Under the pieces are notes generated by a model. It saw only the letters and a list, made by a program, of their open reading frames with translations, searched no databases and was not told the origin of the DNA. The position numbers and the translations under genes are program-made. From Escherichia whittamii (GTDB lineage: Bacteria; Pseudomonadota; Gammaproteobacteria; Enterobacterales; Enterobacteriaceae), in NCBI RefSeq assembly GCF_014836715.1, contig NZ_JACSQI010000005.1, positions 62,001-126,000 on the forward strand: a stretch of DNA of 64,000 nucleotides, read 5' to 3'. Of this stretch, positions 16,664-25,479 are shown piece after piece (position 1 is the stretch's first letter; each line of letters begins with the position of its first letter).

Positions 16664-17602
16664 TTAACCTGCGAGACGCTGGTATTCTTTGGCAATTTCG
16701 CTCGCCAGAATGGCGTTGTTGAACACCAGCTGGATGTTGGATTTCAGGCTGTCGCCGCCGGTTAATTCCGCCACACGCGCCAGCAGGAATGGTGTACTTT
16801 CTTTACCGATAACGCCCTGCGCTTCGGCTTCAGCCACTGCCTGATCAATCGCCGCATTAATGGTGTGTTCCGGCATAGCAAACTGTTCCGGGATCGGATT
16901 CGCTACCACCAGGCCACCGTTCAGACCGCTTTGCCATTTCACCGCCATCGCGCGGGCAATTTCTGTGGCACTGTCGAGACGAATGCTGACGTCAAACGGG
17001 CTGGTACGGCAGAAAAACGCCGGCAGCGCTTTGGTCTGATAGCCAATTAACGGCACACCGAAAGTTTCTAAATATTCGGTGGTTAAGCCTAAATCGAGAA
17101 TAGATTTCGCCCCGGCACACACTACGGTGACATTGGTGTGCGCCAGTTCCTGTAAATCGGCAGAAATATCGAAGGTATGTTCCGCCCCGCGATGTACCCC
17201 ACCAATACCGCCGGTGGCAAATACTTTAATTCCGGCAAGTGCCGCAATAATCATCGTTGATGCGACGGTAGTAGCACCATTTTTTCCGGCTGCGACCACA
17301 AAAGGTAAATCGCGACGGCTAACTTTGGTTACGTTGTGCCCTTCGCGGCCCAGTAATTCAATTTCTTCTTTGCTTAAACCTACTTTCATTACGCCGCCGA
17401 TAATGGCGATTGTTGCAGGAACGGCCCCCTGCTTACGAATAGTTTCTTCTACTTCAATTGCCGTTTGGGCATTTTGTGGGAACGGCATCCCGTGAGAAAT
17501 AATGGTCGATTCCAGCGCAACTACCGGTTTTTTGTTTTTTAAAGCGTCCTGTACTTCCGGGGAAATTTGTAATAATTCAGGGGAAATGTTTAATTCAGAC
17601 AT
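16664..17602 (-). CDS. psuG: PsuG, pseudouridine-5'-phosphate glycosidase
   Basis: The 312-aa protein cleaves the C-C bond of pseudouridine 5'-phosphate to uracil and ribose 5-phosphate (reversibly), completing catabolism begun by PsuK. Diagnostic family segments are VVALESTIISHGMPFPQN at residues 28-45, VGLSKEEIELL, KVSRRDLPFVVAAGKNGATTVASTM, FATGGIGGVHRG and CAGAKSILDLGLTTEYLET. The catalytic lysine lies in the AGAKSILD region and a manganese site is expected. The start overlaps the 3' end of psuK by 13 nt, so the two are translationally coupled. Confidence 0.96.
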   Translation of the reverse strand: MSELNISPELLQISPEVQDALKNKKPVVALESTIISHGMPFPQNAQTAIEVEETIRKQGAVPATIAIIGGVMKVGLSKEEIELLGREGHNVTKVSRRDLPFVVAAGKNGATTVASTMIIAALAGIKVFATGGIGGVHRGAEHTFDISADLQELAHTNVTVVCAGAKSILDLGLTTEYLETFGVPLIGYQTKALPAFFCRTSPFDVSIRLDSATEIARAMAVKWQSGLNGGLVVANPIPEQFAMPEHTINAAIDQAVAEAEAQGVIGKESTPFLLARVAELTGGDSLKSNIQLVFNNAILASEIAKEYQRLAG

Positions 17603-18531
17603 TCTGCGTTCTCCACTAACGATATAACGTTGGCAATCGATAAATTGGGGTTATTGGTGTATTCACAGGAGAGCGCCATTGACGAACATCCCTGTGCAAA
17701 ACGAACAGATTCGGCAAACGGCATTCCGTCGACCCAACACGATGCAAGACCTGCCATCATGGCATCGCCCGCTCCGGTAACATTAATGACATTGGTTTTA
17801 ATCGGTGCAGACCAGCCGCTTTCACCGCCGATTTCACTGTAGTAAACACCGTCTCCGCCCATACTCAGTACTAATCGGTTCAGGCCATGTTGATGGAACC
17901 AGGCGGCAACTTTTGCCACATCTTCACGCCCTGACAGCGCAATCCCGCTCAGAGTTTCTGCTTCCAGACGGTTTGGCTTCAGCGTGTGGATCTGGCTTAG
18001 ACGATCGCGCACTTTGACACATTTCCATGCCGAAACAGGATCGACAAATACAGGTACGTCGACGGCATTATCCAGAATCCAGACCAACGCCTCTTCACTG
18101 ATATTACAGTCTGCGACAATGGCCTTTGCCCCCTGGATAAATTCACGGTGCTGTGCGAGATATTCCGCGGAAATACAGTTACTAATATTCATGTCATTTA
18201 TAGCAACCAGCATTTCACCGGTATTATCGAGCAATGATAAATAGCTCGACGTATTTTCCCCTGGCACAATCAGGCATTTATCGACATAAACACCGGATTG
18301 ATTGGTTTGCGTCAGGAGCGATTGGCCATAAAAATCACTGCCTACAGCGCTCAGTAGCCAGACTTTATTCCCCAGCAACGCCAGATTTTGCGCGATATTG
18401 CGGCCTACTCCACCAGGAGTAAATTTTATTTTACCTGGATTTGAATCCGCATAATTTAATGATTCATGTGAATATCCGGCGACATCAATATTCGCCGAAC
18501 CTATAATTACGACATATTCCTTTTCGCGCAT
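17590..18531 (-). CDS. psuK: PsuK, pseudouridine kinase
   Basis: The 313-aa PfkB-family kinase phosphorylates pseudouridine to its 5'-phosphate. The substrate motif GGVGRNIAQNLALLG lies near residue 40 and the catalytic signature NVTGAGDAMMAG near 245, with the normal GAGD (unlike YeiI). It lacks the N-terminal helix-turn-helix of YeiI. As first gene of psuK-psuG-psuT it follows the 18-bp tandem repeats at 18599-18634. Length matches K-12 YeiC/PsuK. Confidence 0.96.
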   Translation of the reverse strand: MREKEYVVIIGSANIDVAGYSHESLNYADSNPGKIKFTPGGVGRNIAQNLALLGNKVWLLSAVGSDFYGQSLLTQTNQSGVYVDKCLIVPGENTSSYLSLLDNTGEMLVAINDMNISNCISAEYLAQHREFIQGAKAIVADCNISEEALVWILDNAVDVPVFVDPVSAWKCVKVRDRLSQIHTLKPNRLEAETLSGIALSGREDVAKVAAWFHQHGLNRLVLSMGGDGVYYSEIGGESGWSAPIKTNVINVTGAGDAMMAGLASCWVDGMPFAESVRFAQGCSSMALSCEYTNNPNLSIANVISLVENAECLN

Positions 18532-18598
18532 AGCACGTCCTCTGGTAAAAAATTACCAACTCTGTCAATCCACAAGAATATAGGTACTGCAAATAACG

Positions 18599-18634
18599 TT
18601 TAAACATGTGTTCATATTTAAACATGTGCTCATA
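18599..18634. promoter_or_regulatory. two tandem 18-bp direct repeats upstream of psuK
   Basis: TTTAAACATGTGTTCATA (18599-18616) is repeated head to tail as TTTAAACATGTGCTCATA (18617-18634), 17 of 18 bases identical. The core AAACATGT holds an ACATGT palindrome. The array starts 68 bp upstream of psuK and looks like a paired operator. The 422-bp gap 18532-18953 also contains the hairpins described at 18776-18799 and 18918-18938; I see no gene of normal size in it. Confidence 0.6.
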
Positions 18635-18775
18635 GTATGCATGTTTTACTTAAAGTAAATCGCCGCCAGATGGGCAAAATGGGCAGATTTGAACAGGCTC
18701 ACAAAACGCTATTAAATGTATGGATTTAAAAAACGAAGAATTTGTGACGGGATGCACAGAATGGGAACAATAAAA

Positions 18776-18799
18776 AAGGGCAGAAATTAATCTGCCCTT
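18776..18799 (-). terminator. rho-independent terminator of the fru operon
   Basis: AAGGGCAGA and TCTGCCCTT form a 9-bp stem with a 6-nt loop. On the minus strand it ends in a run of Ts (CTTTTTTATTG), a canonical terminator. It lies about 155 nt past the fruA stop, so the fruBKA mRNA has a long 3' region. Confidence 0.85.
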
Positions 18800-18917
18800 G
18801 AGGAAACAACGTTGATGTTTGATGAATATTTCAGATTTCGACTTAAAGGTAAACCATATAAATTCATATAGTTACCATTAAGAACTTGTCAATCACCCTG
18901 CTATCATCAAATGATTC

Positions 18918-18938
18918 AGGGCAGGAAATTTCTGCCCT
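18918..18938 (-). other. stem-loop directly after fruA
   Basis: AGGGCAG and CTGCCCT form a 7-bp stem starting 16 nt after the fruA stop. It has no U tract and shares its GGGCAG core with the downstream terminator at 18776-18799. It could protect the mRNA end, act as a processing site, or be a weak first terminator. Confidence 0.5.
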
Positions 18939-18953
18939 ATTGTTCACGTTTTA

Positions 18954-20645
18954 TTATGCTGCTTTCGCTACCGCGTCCACTTCCGGACGTTTCAGGAAGG
19001 CATAGGCCAAACCCGCCACCAGCGTACCGGCAATAATTGCCACCAGGTAACCCAGTACCGGCGTAATAGCCCCCGGGATCAGCAGAACAAACAGACCACC
19101 GTGCGGTGCCATCAGTTTCGCACCAATCGCCATTGAGATTGCGCCAGTCAATGCCCCACCAACGATACAGCACGGCAGCACTCGCATCGGGTCACGGGCC
19201 GCAAACGGAATTGCACCTTCGGAAATAAAGCACAGTCCCAGAACCAGAGCTGCTTTGCCGCCTTCCTGTTGCGCTTTATCGAATTTGCGACGCGCCACCA
19301 TTGTTGCCAGCCCCATTGCCAGCGGTGGCACCATACCTGCCGCCATAATCGCCGCCATTGGGCCATAGGTTTGGGTACTCAGCAGACCCACACCAAACGC
19401 GTACGCCGCTTTGTTCACCGGGCCGCCCATGTCAGTACACATCATGCCGCCAAGGATCGCACCCAGCAGCACCGCATTCGCAGTACCCATGGTTTGCAGC
19501 CAGTGGGTCAGACCTTCGAGGATACCTGCAACCGGTTTACCGATCAGGTAGATCATCGCCAGGCCAACCACCAGGCTGGATACCAGCGGAATGATCAAAA
19601 TCGGTTTCAGCGCCTCCATACTCTGTGGCAATTTCAATTGGGTACTGATTAACTTCGCGATGTAACCTGCCAGGAAGCCCGCGATAATACCGCCAATGAA
19701 ACCAGAACCCGTGCTGACTGCCAGCATACCGCCAATCAGACCAGGCGTGAGGCCCGGACGATCGGCAATAGAGAAGGCAATATAACCCGCCAGTACCGGT
19801 ACCATCAGCGCAAAGGCTGAACCGCCACCAATCTGCATCAGCGCCGCAGCCAGCGTACCCGGCTCTTTAAACGCTTCGATACCAAAAGCAAAAGAAAGCG
19901 CGATACACAGACCGCCAGCAACCACCATCGGCAACATGTAGGAAACGCCCGTCAGCAAGTGACGATACGCGCCTGCACTCTCTTTCTTGCCTTCCGTCGC
20001 CGCCGTTTGAGCTTTGCCTGCTGGTTCGTACGGCGTTGCTTCAGCAACGGCTTTATCCAGTTCCTGCGCGGTTTTCTTCAGCGCCAGACCGGTAGAGGTG
20101 CGATACATCGGTTTACCAGCAAATTTCGCCAGATCGACTTCAATATCTGCCGCCACAATCACCAGATCCGCCGCTGCCACTTCTTCAGGCGTGATGGCAT
20201 TACCCGCGCCTACAGAGCCACGAGTTTCAACTTTCACCCACCAGCCACGTTTTTTAGCTTCGGTTTCAATGGCTTCTGCCGCCATAAAAGTGTGAGCTAC
20301 ACCAGTTGGGCAAGCAGTCACCGCAACCACGCGTTTCGGCCCGCTGGCAGCAACCGGCGCTGTAGCGGCTACCGGCGCAGTGTAAGGTTTCGCATGGCCT
20401 TTGGCTTCACTCAGGAACAGCTCAGGGTGCGCAACGGCCCGGGAAATATCGCCCAGCCAGACATTTTTACCGTTCAGCGCGCTGTCGTTAGGGATGGAAT
20501 CACCGAGTACAATCGCCATTTCAGCATCGTTAGGATTGTCGATGATTTCCAGTTTTGCTTTTCGCGCCGCCGCGCCCAGCAGGGTCTTCGCCATATAGGC
20601 GCGTGCCTGACCGAGATTAGCGTCAATAATCAGCAGCGTTTTCAT
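18954..20645 (-). CDS. fruA: FruA, fructose PTS enzyme IIB'BC
   Basis: The 563-aa protein is the membrane permease of the fructose phosphotransferase system; it imports fructose and yields fructose 1-phosphate. An N-terminal degenerate IIB' domain (residues 1-85) is joined by an Ala/Pro-rich linker to the active IIB domain, with phosphorylated Cys112 in TACPTGVAHTF. The IIC membrane domain from about 225 has the usual hydrophobic segments and TDMGGPVNKAAYAFG. It is the last gene of fruBKA, with fruK 16 bp upstream. Length equals K-12. Confidence 0.97.
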   Translation of the reverse strand: MKTLLIIDANLGQARAYMAKTLLGAAARKAKLEIIDNPNDAEMAIVLGDSIPNDSALNGKNVWLGDISRAVAHPELFLSEAKGHAKPYTAPVAATAPVAASGPKRVVAVTACPTGVAHTFMAAEAIETEAKKRGWWVKVETRGSVGAGNAITPEEVAAADLVIVAADIEVDLAKFAGKPMYRTSTGLALKKTAQELDKAVAEATPYEPAGKAQTAATEGKKESAGAYRHLLTGVSYMLPMVVAGGLCIALSFAFGIEAFKEPGTLAAALMQIGGGSAFALMVPVLAGYIAFSIADRPGLTPGLIGGMLAVSTGSGFIGGIIAGFLAGYIAKLISTQLKLPQSMEALKPILIIPLVSSLVVGLAMIYLIGKPVAGILEGLTHWLQTMGTANAVLLGAILGGMMCTDMGGPVNKAAYAFGVGLLSTQTYGPMAAIMAAGMVPPLAMGLATMVARRKFDKAQQEGGKAALVLGLCFISEGAIPFAARDPMRVLPCCIVGGALTGAISMAIGAKLMAPHGGLFVLLIPGAITPVLGYLVAIIAGTLVAGLAYAFLKRPEVDAVAKAA

Positions 20646-20661
20646 TATGCCTCTCCTGCTG

Positions 20662-21600
20662 TCAGTTAAAAGGTTGTAAGTCGACGCGCGCCATCATTGC
20701 GGCCAACTGCGGACGATCGGTAATACCCACATTGCTTTGACTTACCGCCAGGGCAGCAACAGCTGTCGCCAGACGCAGTGTGTGTTCACTGGATTCACGC
20801 ATCAGCAAGCCATAAATCAGCCCACCAACCATAGAATCCCCTGCACCAACGGTGCTTACGACATCGACTGACGGTGGTTTGGCGATCCATTCGCCGGAGG
20901 CATTAACCCAAAGCGCGCCTTCGGCACCCAGTGAAATGACGACATGCGCAATACCTTGTTCACGCAGCGCATGCGCAGCTTCAATCACATCTTTCATTTC
21001 AGGCAGTTTACGGCCCGCCCAGATTTCCAACTCACGGCGGTTTGGTTTCACCAGCCACGGTGCTGCTTTCAAACCTGCCACTAACGCTTCACGGCTACTA
21101 TCAAAGATAATGCAAGGACACTGACTACGCAGGCGAGTCATCCAGTCGGTGAAAGCTTCCGGGCTGACGCCTGATGGTAAACTACCGCTGACACAGACCA
21201 TATCGAACTGACCAAGCCAGCTCAGAGAATCCGTCACAAAACGTTCCCAGTCGGCTGGAGTGACTTCAAAACCCGAGAAGTTGAAGTCGGTCACTTCGCC
21301 GTCTTTTTCCGTCAACTTGACATTAATGCGGGTACGCCCCTGTACAACCTGGAAACGGTTGGCAATGCCCAGCTCACTGAACAGTTGCTGAAAACCATCC
21401 TGATTGTCTTTCCCCAGGAAGCCGCCAACGGTGACATCAATTCCCAGGTCTTTTAATACTTTGGCCACGTTGATGCCTTTACCCGCCGCATGCAGACCGG
21501 TGGTTTTCACCAGGTTCACTTCGCCGCGTTCAATTTCCGGGCAAAAACCAACAAGGTCATAAGCCGGATTAAGGGTGATCGTAGCAACACGTCTGCTCAT
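20662..21600 (-). CDS. fruK: FruK, 1-phosphofructokinase
   Basis: The 312-aa PfkB-family enzyme phosphorylates fructose 1-phosphate to fructose 1,6-bisphosphate in the cytoplasm. Features include ITLNPAYDLVG at the N-terminus, GLHAAGKGINVAKVL near residue 35, and the catalytic STVGAGDSMVGGLIYG near 250. Its start codon overlaps the fruB stop by 1 nt, so expression is coupled. Its substrate fructose 1-phosphate is also the inducer that releases Cra from the operators upstream of fruB. Confidence 0.97.
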   Translation of the reverse strand: MSRRVATITLNPAYDLVGFCPEIERGEVNLVKTTGLHAAGKGINVAKVLKDLGIDVTVGGFLGKDNQDGFQQLFSELGIANRFQVVQGRTRINVKLTEKDGEVTDFNFSGFEVTPADWERFVTDSLSWLGQFDMVCVSGSLPSGVSPEAFTDWMTRLRSQCPCIIFDSSREALVAGLKAAPWLVKPNRRELEIWAGRKLPEMKDVIEAAHALREQGIAHVVISLGAEGALWVNASGEWIAKPPSVDVVSTVGAGDSMVGGLIYGLLMRESSEHTLRLATAVAALAVSQSNVGITDRPQLAAMMARVDLQPFN

Positions 21601-22730
21601 TACACGCCCTCCCCAAGACCTGCGGCGATGGCGTCGCCAATGGCGTTCAGCGCCTGTTCAGCGTCTGGTCCCTGGGCGGTAAAGCGTAGGCGATGACCTT
21701 TCTTAACGCCAAGTGCTACAACTTTCATCAGACTACGTCCGTTTGCCGGTTTGCCGGTGCCATCAAGGTTTGTCACGGTAATATCACTGTTAAATTGTTT
21801 AATGGTATTGACCAGCATGGTGCCTGGACGGGCATGCAGGCCGTGTTCATTGCGCACCACAAACTCCGCGCTTAACACGTCGTCGGTCGGCGCATCATCG
21901 CTGGTCAGCAGCGCCAGCAACGTTGCCGCATCCGCTTTCAGCAGGCGGTCAGCTTTGTTGTCGAGCAGCAGGGAGCTCAGGCGCTTAAGTACTGCGAGAG
22001 GCTGATCGTCATTCATCGCCACACTCACCAGCATGGCTGCCGTTTCGCCTTCCACATCAAAAGAATTTGCCGCACGGCTTACCGCAATCGCGCTACGCAG
22101 ATTGCCTTCGGCGCTATCGTTCAGCCAGATGCCCTGTCCGAGGTTCAGCGGCTGTTCATTGATGGCTTTGGTGACGAAGGTAGCGTCAACTGCGCCCGCT
22201 TCTTTCAGACGAGCGGCGTTTAACGCTTGCAGGGTCAGCAAATCACTGGCAACGATATCCAGCGTCAGCATTTCGTTATCGAGCTTCAGCTGCTCACTTT
22301 GCTTTTCACCCATCAGCAATGCGCGCAGTTCTTCTGCGGTGGTAGCTGACTTTAATTGTTCAGCAACGGAATCATCGCTCAGTACATGAGTTAGTTGGCG
22401 CAGCAAGCCCAGATGTTCATCGGAGCTGGCGGCAATACCTATCGCCACGTACGCAACCTGACCTTCACCCCAGGTAACGCCTTCCGGGAACTGAAATACC
22501 TGAACGCCGGTTTTCAGCACCTGATCGCGGGTGTCGGTCGTACCGTGTGGAATAGCAATACCATTGCCGAGAAAGGTTGAGGTTTGCTGTTCGCGCGCCA
22601 GCATGCCATTGACGTAGCCTTCAGCTACATTACCGGCCTGCACCAGCGCCGCGGCGACCTTGCGAATCGCCTCTTCTTTGTCTCCGGCCTTCTCGCCCGG
22701 ATGGATGTCCTGTACGGATAACTGGAACAT
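21600..22730 (-). CDS. fruB: FruB, fructose-specific PTS IIA-FPr (diphosphoryl transfer protein)
   Basis: The 376-aa soluble protein carries phosphate from enzyme I to FruA. The N-terminal IIA domain has active His62 in GIAIPHGTT; a middle M domain follows; the C-terminal HPr-like FPr domain has [14 protein letters not shown] with its active histidine and the regulatory-serine region [12 protein letters not shown]. It is the first gene of fruBKA and follows two Cra operators. Length equals K-12. Confidence 0.97.
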   Translation of the reverse strand: MFQLSVQDIHPGEKAGDKEEAIRKVAAALVQAGNVAEGYVNGMLAREQQTSTFLGNGIAIPHGTTDTRDQVLKTGVQVFQFPEGVTWGEGQVAYVAIGIAASSDEHLGLLRQLTHVLSDDSVAEQLKSATTAEELRALLMGEKQSEQLKLDNEMLTLDIVASDLLTLQALNAARLKEAGAVDATFVTKAINEQPLNLGQGIWLNDSAEGNLRSAIAVSRAANSFDVEGETAAMLVSVAMNDDQPLAVLKRLSSLLLDNKADRLLKADAATLLALLTSDDAPTDDVLSAEFVVRNEHGLHARPGTMLVNTIKQFNSDITVTNLDGTGKPANGRSLMKVVALGVKKGHRLRFTAQGPDAEQALNAIGDAIAAGLGEGV

Positions 22731-22751
22731 AGTTCTCCTCTCTTGCTGAAT

Positions 22752-22763
22752 TGAAACGATTCA
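22752..22763. promoter_or_regulatory. Cra (FruR) operator, promoter-proximal
   Basis: TGAAACGATTCA matches the Cra palindrome TGAAACGTTTCA at 11 of 12 positions. It lies 22 bp upstream of fruB, where bound Cra would block transcription until fructose 1-phosphate appears. Confidence 0.9.
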
Positions 22764-22818
22764 GCTTCTATGAGAAAAAAAGCGCCAACCTGGCTTAGGA
22801 TTAAAGACAAGATCGCGC

Positions 22819-22830
22819 TGAAACGTTTCA
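22819..22830. promoter_or_regulatory. Cra (FruR) operator, distal
   Basis: TGAAACGTTTCA is a perfect Cra consensus palindrome, 67 bp from the proximal site, so the two could be bound cooperatively. The remaining 367-bp gap to setB holds the repeated TGAAATGC motif listed at 22922-22966. Confidence 0.92.
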
Positions 22831-22921
22831 ATAAAGAATAATACTTCTTCTTCAGCACGCAAGGGAAGCCGCTAAATTATGTCCAAAAGTTTGATGCGCT
22901 GCACATTTTTTTGCCAAAATT

Positions 22922-22966
22922 CTGAAATGCTGACAGCGAAATTAGCCATCAGCAGTAGCATTTCAG
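22922..22966. promoter_or_regulatory. inverted repeat with TGAAATGC core upstream of setB
   Basis: CTGAAATGCT (22922-22931) and AGCATTTCAG (22957-22966) are perfect 10-bp inverted arms around 25 nt. A third copy of the TGAAATGC core occurs at 22993-23000, so three copies alternate in orientation within 80 bp. The block is 98-176 bp upstream of setB. It may be an operator array or an RNA stem-loop. Confidence 0.45.
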
Positions 22967-23097
22967 TGGCGTCAGCAGAGGATCAGCAAGAGTGAAATGC
23001 CATTTTGATTATTCGTGGCGAGTTTGATTTCACTGACTGTTTATTTTCTGACAGGCAGCGTAAACTCCGCGTCTTCATCTTTCACTGAACGACCAGC

Positions 23098-24279
23098 ATG
23101 CATAACTCCCCCGCAGTTTCCAGCGCGAAATCGTTTGACCTGACGTCAACGGCGTTTTTAATTGTTGCCTTTCTCACCGGTATTGCAGGTGCTCTGCAAA
23201 CCCCGACGCTAAGTATTTTCCTCACTGATGAGGTGCACGCGCGCCCGGCGATGGTGGGATTCTTCTTTACTGGTAGTGCCGTTATCGGAATTCTGGTCAG
23301 TCAATTTCTCGCCGGACGCTCTGATAAACGCGGCGATCGTAAATCGCTGATTGTCTTTTGCTGCCTGTTAGGCGTGTTGGCCTGTACCCTTTTTGCCTGG
23401 AATCGCAACTATTTTGTTTTGTTATTCATCGGCGTTTTTTTAAGCAGTTTTGGCTCTACCGCCAACCCGCAAATGTTTGCTCTTGCCCGTGAACATGCCG
23501 ACAAAACCGGGCGTGAAGCGGTGATGTTCAGCTCTTTTTTACGCGCCCAGGTTTCGTTAGCGTGGGTCATAGGCCCGCCGCTGGCTTATGCCTTAGCGAT
23601 GGGATTCAGCTTTACGGTGATGTATCTCAGCGCGGCGGTGGCGTTTATTGTCTGCGGCGTGATGGTGTGGTTGTTTTTACCGTCGATGCAAAAAGAGGTG
23701 CCGCTGGCAACTGACACGGTTGAAGCCCCACGCCATAACCGTCGCGATACGCTGCTGTTGTTTCTGATTTGTACATTGATGTGGGGCTCGAACAGCCTGT
23801 ACATCATCAACATGCCGCTGTTTATTATCAACGAACTGCATCTTCCTGAGAAACTGGCGGGCGTGATGATGGGGACCGCCGCCGGGCTGGAAATCCCGAC
23901 CATGTTGATTGCCGGATATTTTGCCAAACGTCTGGGTAAGCGCTTCTTAATGCGCGTTGCCGCCGTAGGTGGCGTCTGCTTTTACGCGGGTATGCTGATG
24001 GCGCATTCACCTGTCATTCTGTTGGGCTTACAGCTGCTGAATGCTATTTTTATCGGCATTCTGGGCGGTATCGGGATGCTCTATTTCCAGGACCTGATGC
24101 CCGGTCAGGCAGGTTCAGCAACCACGCTCTATACCAATACGTCGCGCGTGGGCTGGATCATCGCTGGTTCAGTGGCGGGCGTAGTCGCCGAGATCTGGAA
24201 TTATCACGCGGTGTTCTGGTTTGCGATGGTGATGGTTATTGCCACTCTGTTTTGCTTGCTGCGGATTAAAGATGTTTAA
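23098..24279 (+). CDS. setB: SetB, sugar efflux MFS transporter
   Basis: The 393-aa protein belongs to the sugar efflux transporter (SET) group of the major facilitator superfamily and has 12 hydrophobic segments. Conserved points are the loop 2-3 motif [10 protein letters not shown] near residue 80 and ARRAL-type [15 protein letters not shown] near 125. SetB exports lactose, glucose and some substituted sugars in E. coli, and it has been connected with chromosome segregation. The physiological substrate is open. Its 3' end overlaps that of the convergent yeiW by 4 nt, with no terminator between them. Confidence 0.95.
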   Translation: MHNSPAVSSAKSFDLTSTAFLIVAFLTGIAGALQTPTLSIFLTDEVHARPAMVGFFFTGSAVIGILVSQFLAGRSDKRGDRKSLIVFCCLLGVLACTLFAWNRNYFVLLFIGVFLSSFGSTANPQMFALAREHADKTGREAVMFSSFLRAQVSLAWVIGPPLAYALAMGFSFTVMYLSAAVAFIVCGVMVWLFLPSMQKEVPLATDTVEAPRHNRRDTLLLFLICTLMWGSNSLYIINMPLFIINELHLPEKLAGVMMGTAAGLEIPTMLIAGYFAKRLGKRFLMRVAAVGGVCFYAGMLMAHSPVILLGLQLLNAIFIGILGGIGMLYFQDLMPGQAGSATTLYTNTSRVGWIIAGSVAGVVAEIWNYHAVFWFAMVMVIATLFCLLRIKDV

Positions 24280-24530
24280 GGCGCGGTCAGCATTTCCAGA
24301 TCGATAAGCCAGGTCATGGCCTGCTGACGCGTGTTACCGCACATTTCAGCACTGGCCTGTAAGCCTGCGCAAACTTTCGGTCGTAATGGAGATGTGAAAA
24401 TTTTACAGCGTTGTTGTTCATCAAGCTGAATACAGGGCGTGTTAGCGGGCTTGCCATCAGGCATACCGGGAATAGGACTGGAGATTGAGGGGGCGGTGCA
24501 ACACGCCCCGCAACCCGGACGGCATTCCAT
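24276..24530 (-). CDS. yeiW: YeiW, cysteine-cluster protein (UPF0153/YkgJ family)
   Basis: This 84-aa protein has eight cysteines (CRPGCGACC at residues 3-11, then Cys33, 42, 54 and 64) in the pattern of the YkgJ/UPF0153 family, taken to bind a metal ion or iron-sulfur cluster. No function is known to me. It is divergent from yeiP and overlaps the 3' end of setB. Confidence 0.9.
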
Positions 24531-24684
24531 ACGTTGTTCTCTTAAGGTTAACCACCGGATTGAGGAGCGCGCACCTTACCACCTTTTGGGCACCAGCAAA
24601 AGTGCGAATACCACTTGCCTGAAAGGCCCGTCGCGAGTAGTTTGTCGCGATATTTTTGACATTTTCGACAACAGGAATTTTTCG

Positions 24685-25257
24685 ATGCCAAGAGCGAACG
24701 AAATTAAAAAAGGTATGGTACTGAATTACAACGGCAAACTGCTGCTGGTTAAGGACATTGATATTCAGTCGCCTACCGCCCGCGGTGCCGCTACGCTGTA
24801 CAAAATGCGTTTTTCAGACGTCCGTACTGGGCTGAAAGTGGAAGAACGCTTTAAAGGCGATGATATCGTTGATACCGTGACGCTGACCCGCCGCTACGTT
24901 GACTTCTCCTACGTCGATGGCAACGAATATGTCTTTATGGATAAAGAAGACTATACCCCGTATACCTTCACTAAAGATCAGATTGAAGAAGAACTGCTGT
25001 TTATGCCGGAAGGCGGCATGCCTGACATGCAGGTTCTGACCTGGGACGGTCAACTGCTGGCGCTTGAACTGCCGCAGACTGTTGATCTGGAAATCGTTGA
25101 AACCGCTCCTGGCATCAAAGGTGCTTCTGCCAGCGCCCGTAACAAACCGGCGACATTGAGCACCGGCCTGGTGATTCAGGTACCAGAATACTTAAGCCCG
25201 GGCGAAAAAATCCGCATCCATATCGAAGAACGCCGTTATATGGGGCGTGCTGACTAA
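24685..25257 (+). CDS. yeiP: YeiP (EfpL), elongation factor P-like protein
   Basis: The 190-aa protein is a paralogue of elongation factor P with the three OB-type domains. At the tip of domain I, where EF-P has a modified lysine, it has Arg33 (SPTARGAA) within an extended loop, so no beta-lysylation is expected. YeiP, recently called EfpL, helps ribosomes through proline-rich and other arrest motifs. A longer frame reaches back to 24439, but [10 protein letters not shown] at 24685 is the family start and has AGGA 8 nt upstream; the extra 82 codons overlap the yeiW region and are not conserved-looking. Confidence 0.96.
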
Positions 25258-25273
25258 CTTCAGCCACATTCAG

Positions 25274-25301
25274 AAAAGGGACTGCTCAGGCGGTCCCTTT
25301 T
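25274..25301 (+). terminator. rho-independent terminator of yeiP
   Basis: AAAAGGGAC pairs with GTCCCTTTT (9 bp) around a 10-nt loop, followed by more Ts, 16 bp after the yeiP stop. Confidence 0.92.
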
Positions 25302-25479
25302 TTAATTTATTATACCAATCCTTCATTTTGCGCTTCCTGAACACCTTTCGCCCGCAATATTCACTTGTAAATTGATCGCCCTCACACTTCATCGCATTAA
25401 CAATACAGACCAATTTCAATTGCTGTCATATAACTTTACACTAGCGTTGTTAACCAATCGTTACTAAGACGTGACTTCT

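Noticed and set aside
24439..24684. N-terminal extension of yeiP by 82 codons
   Set aside because: The extension overlaps the yeiW start region on the other strand and has no EF-P homology; the internal ATG has a good ribosome site.
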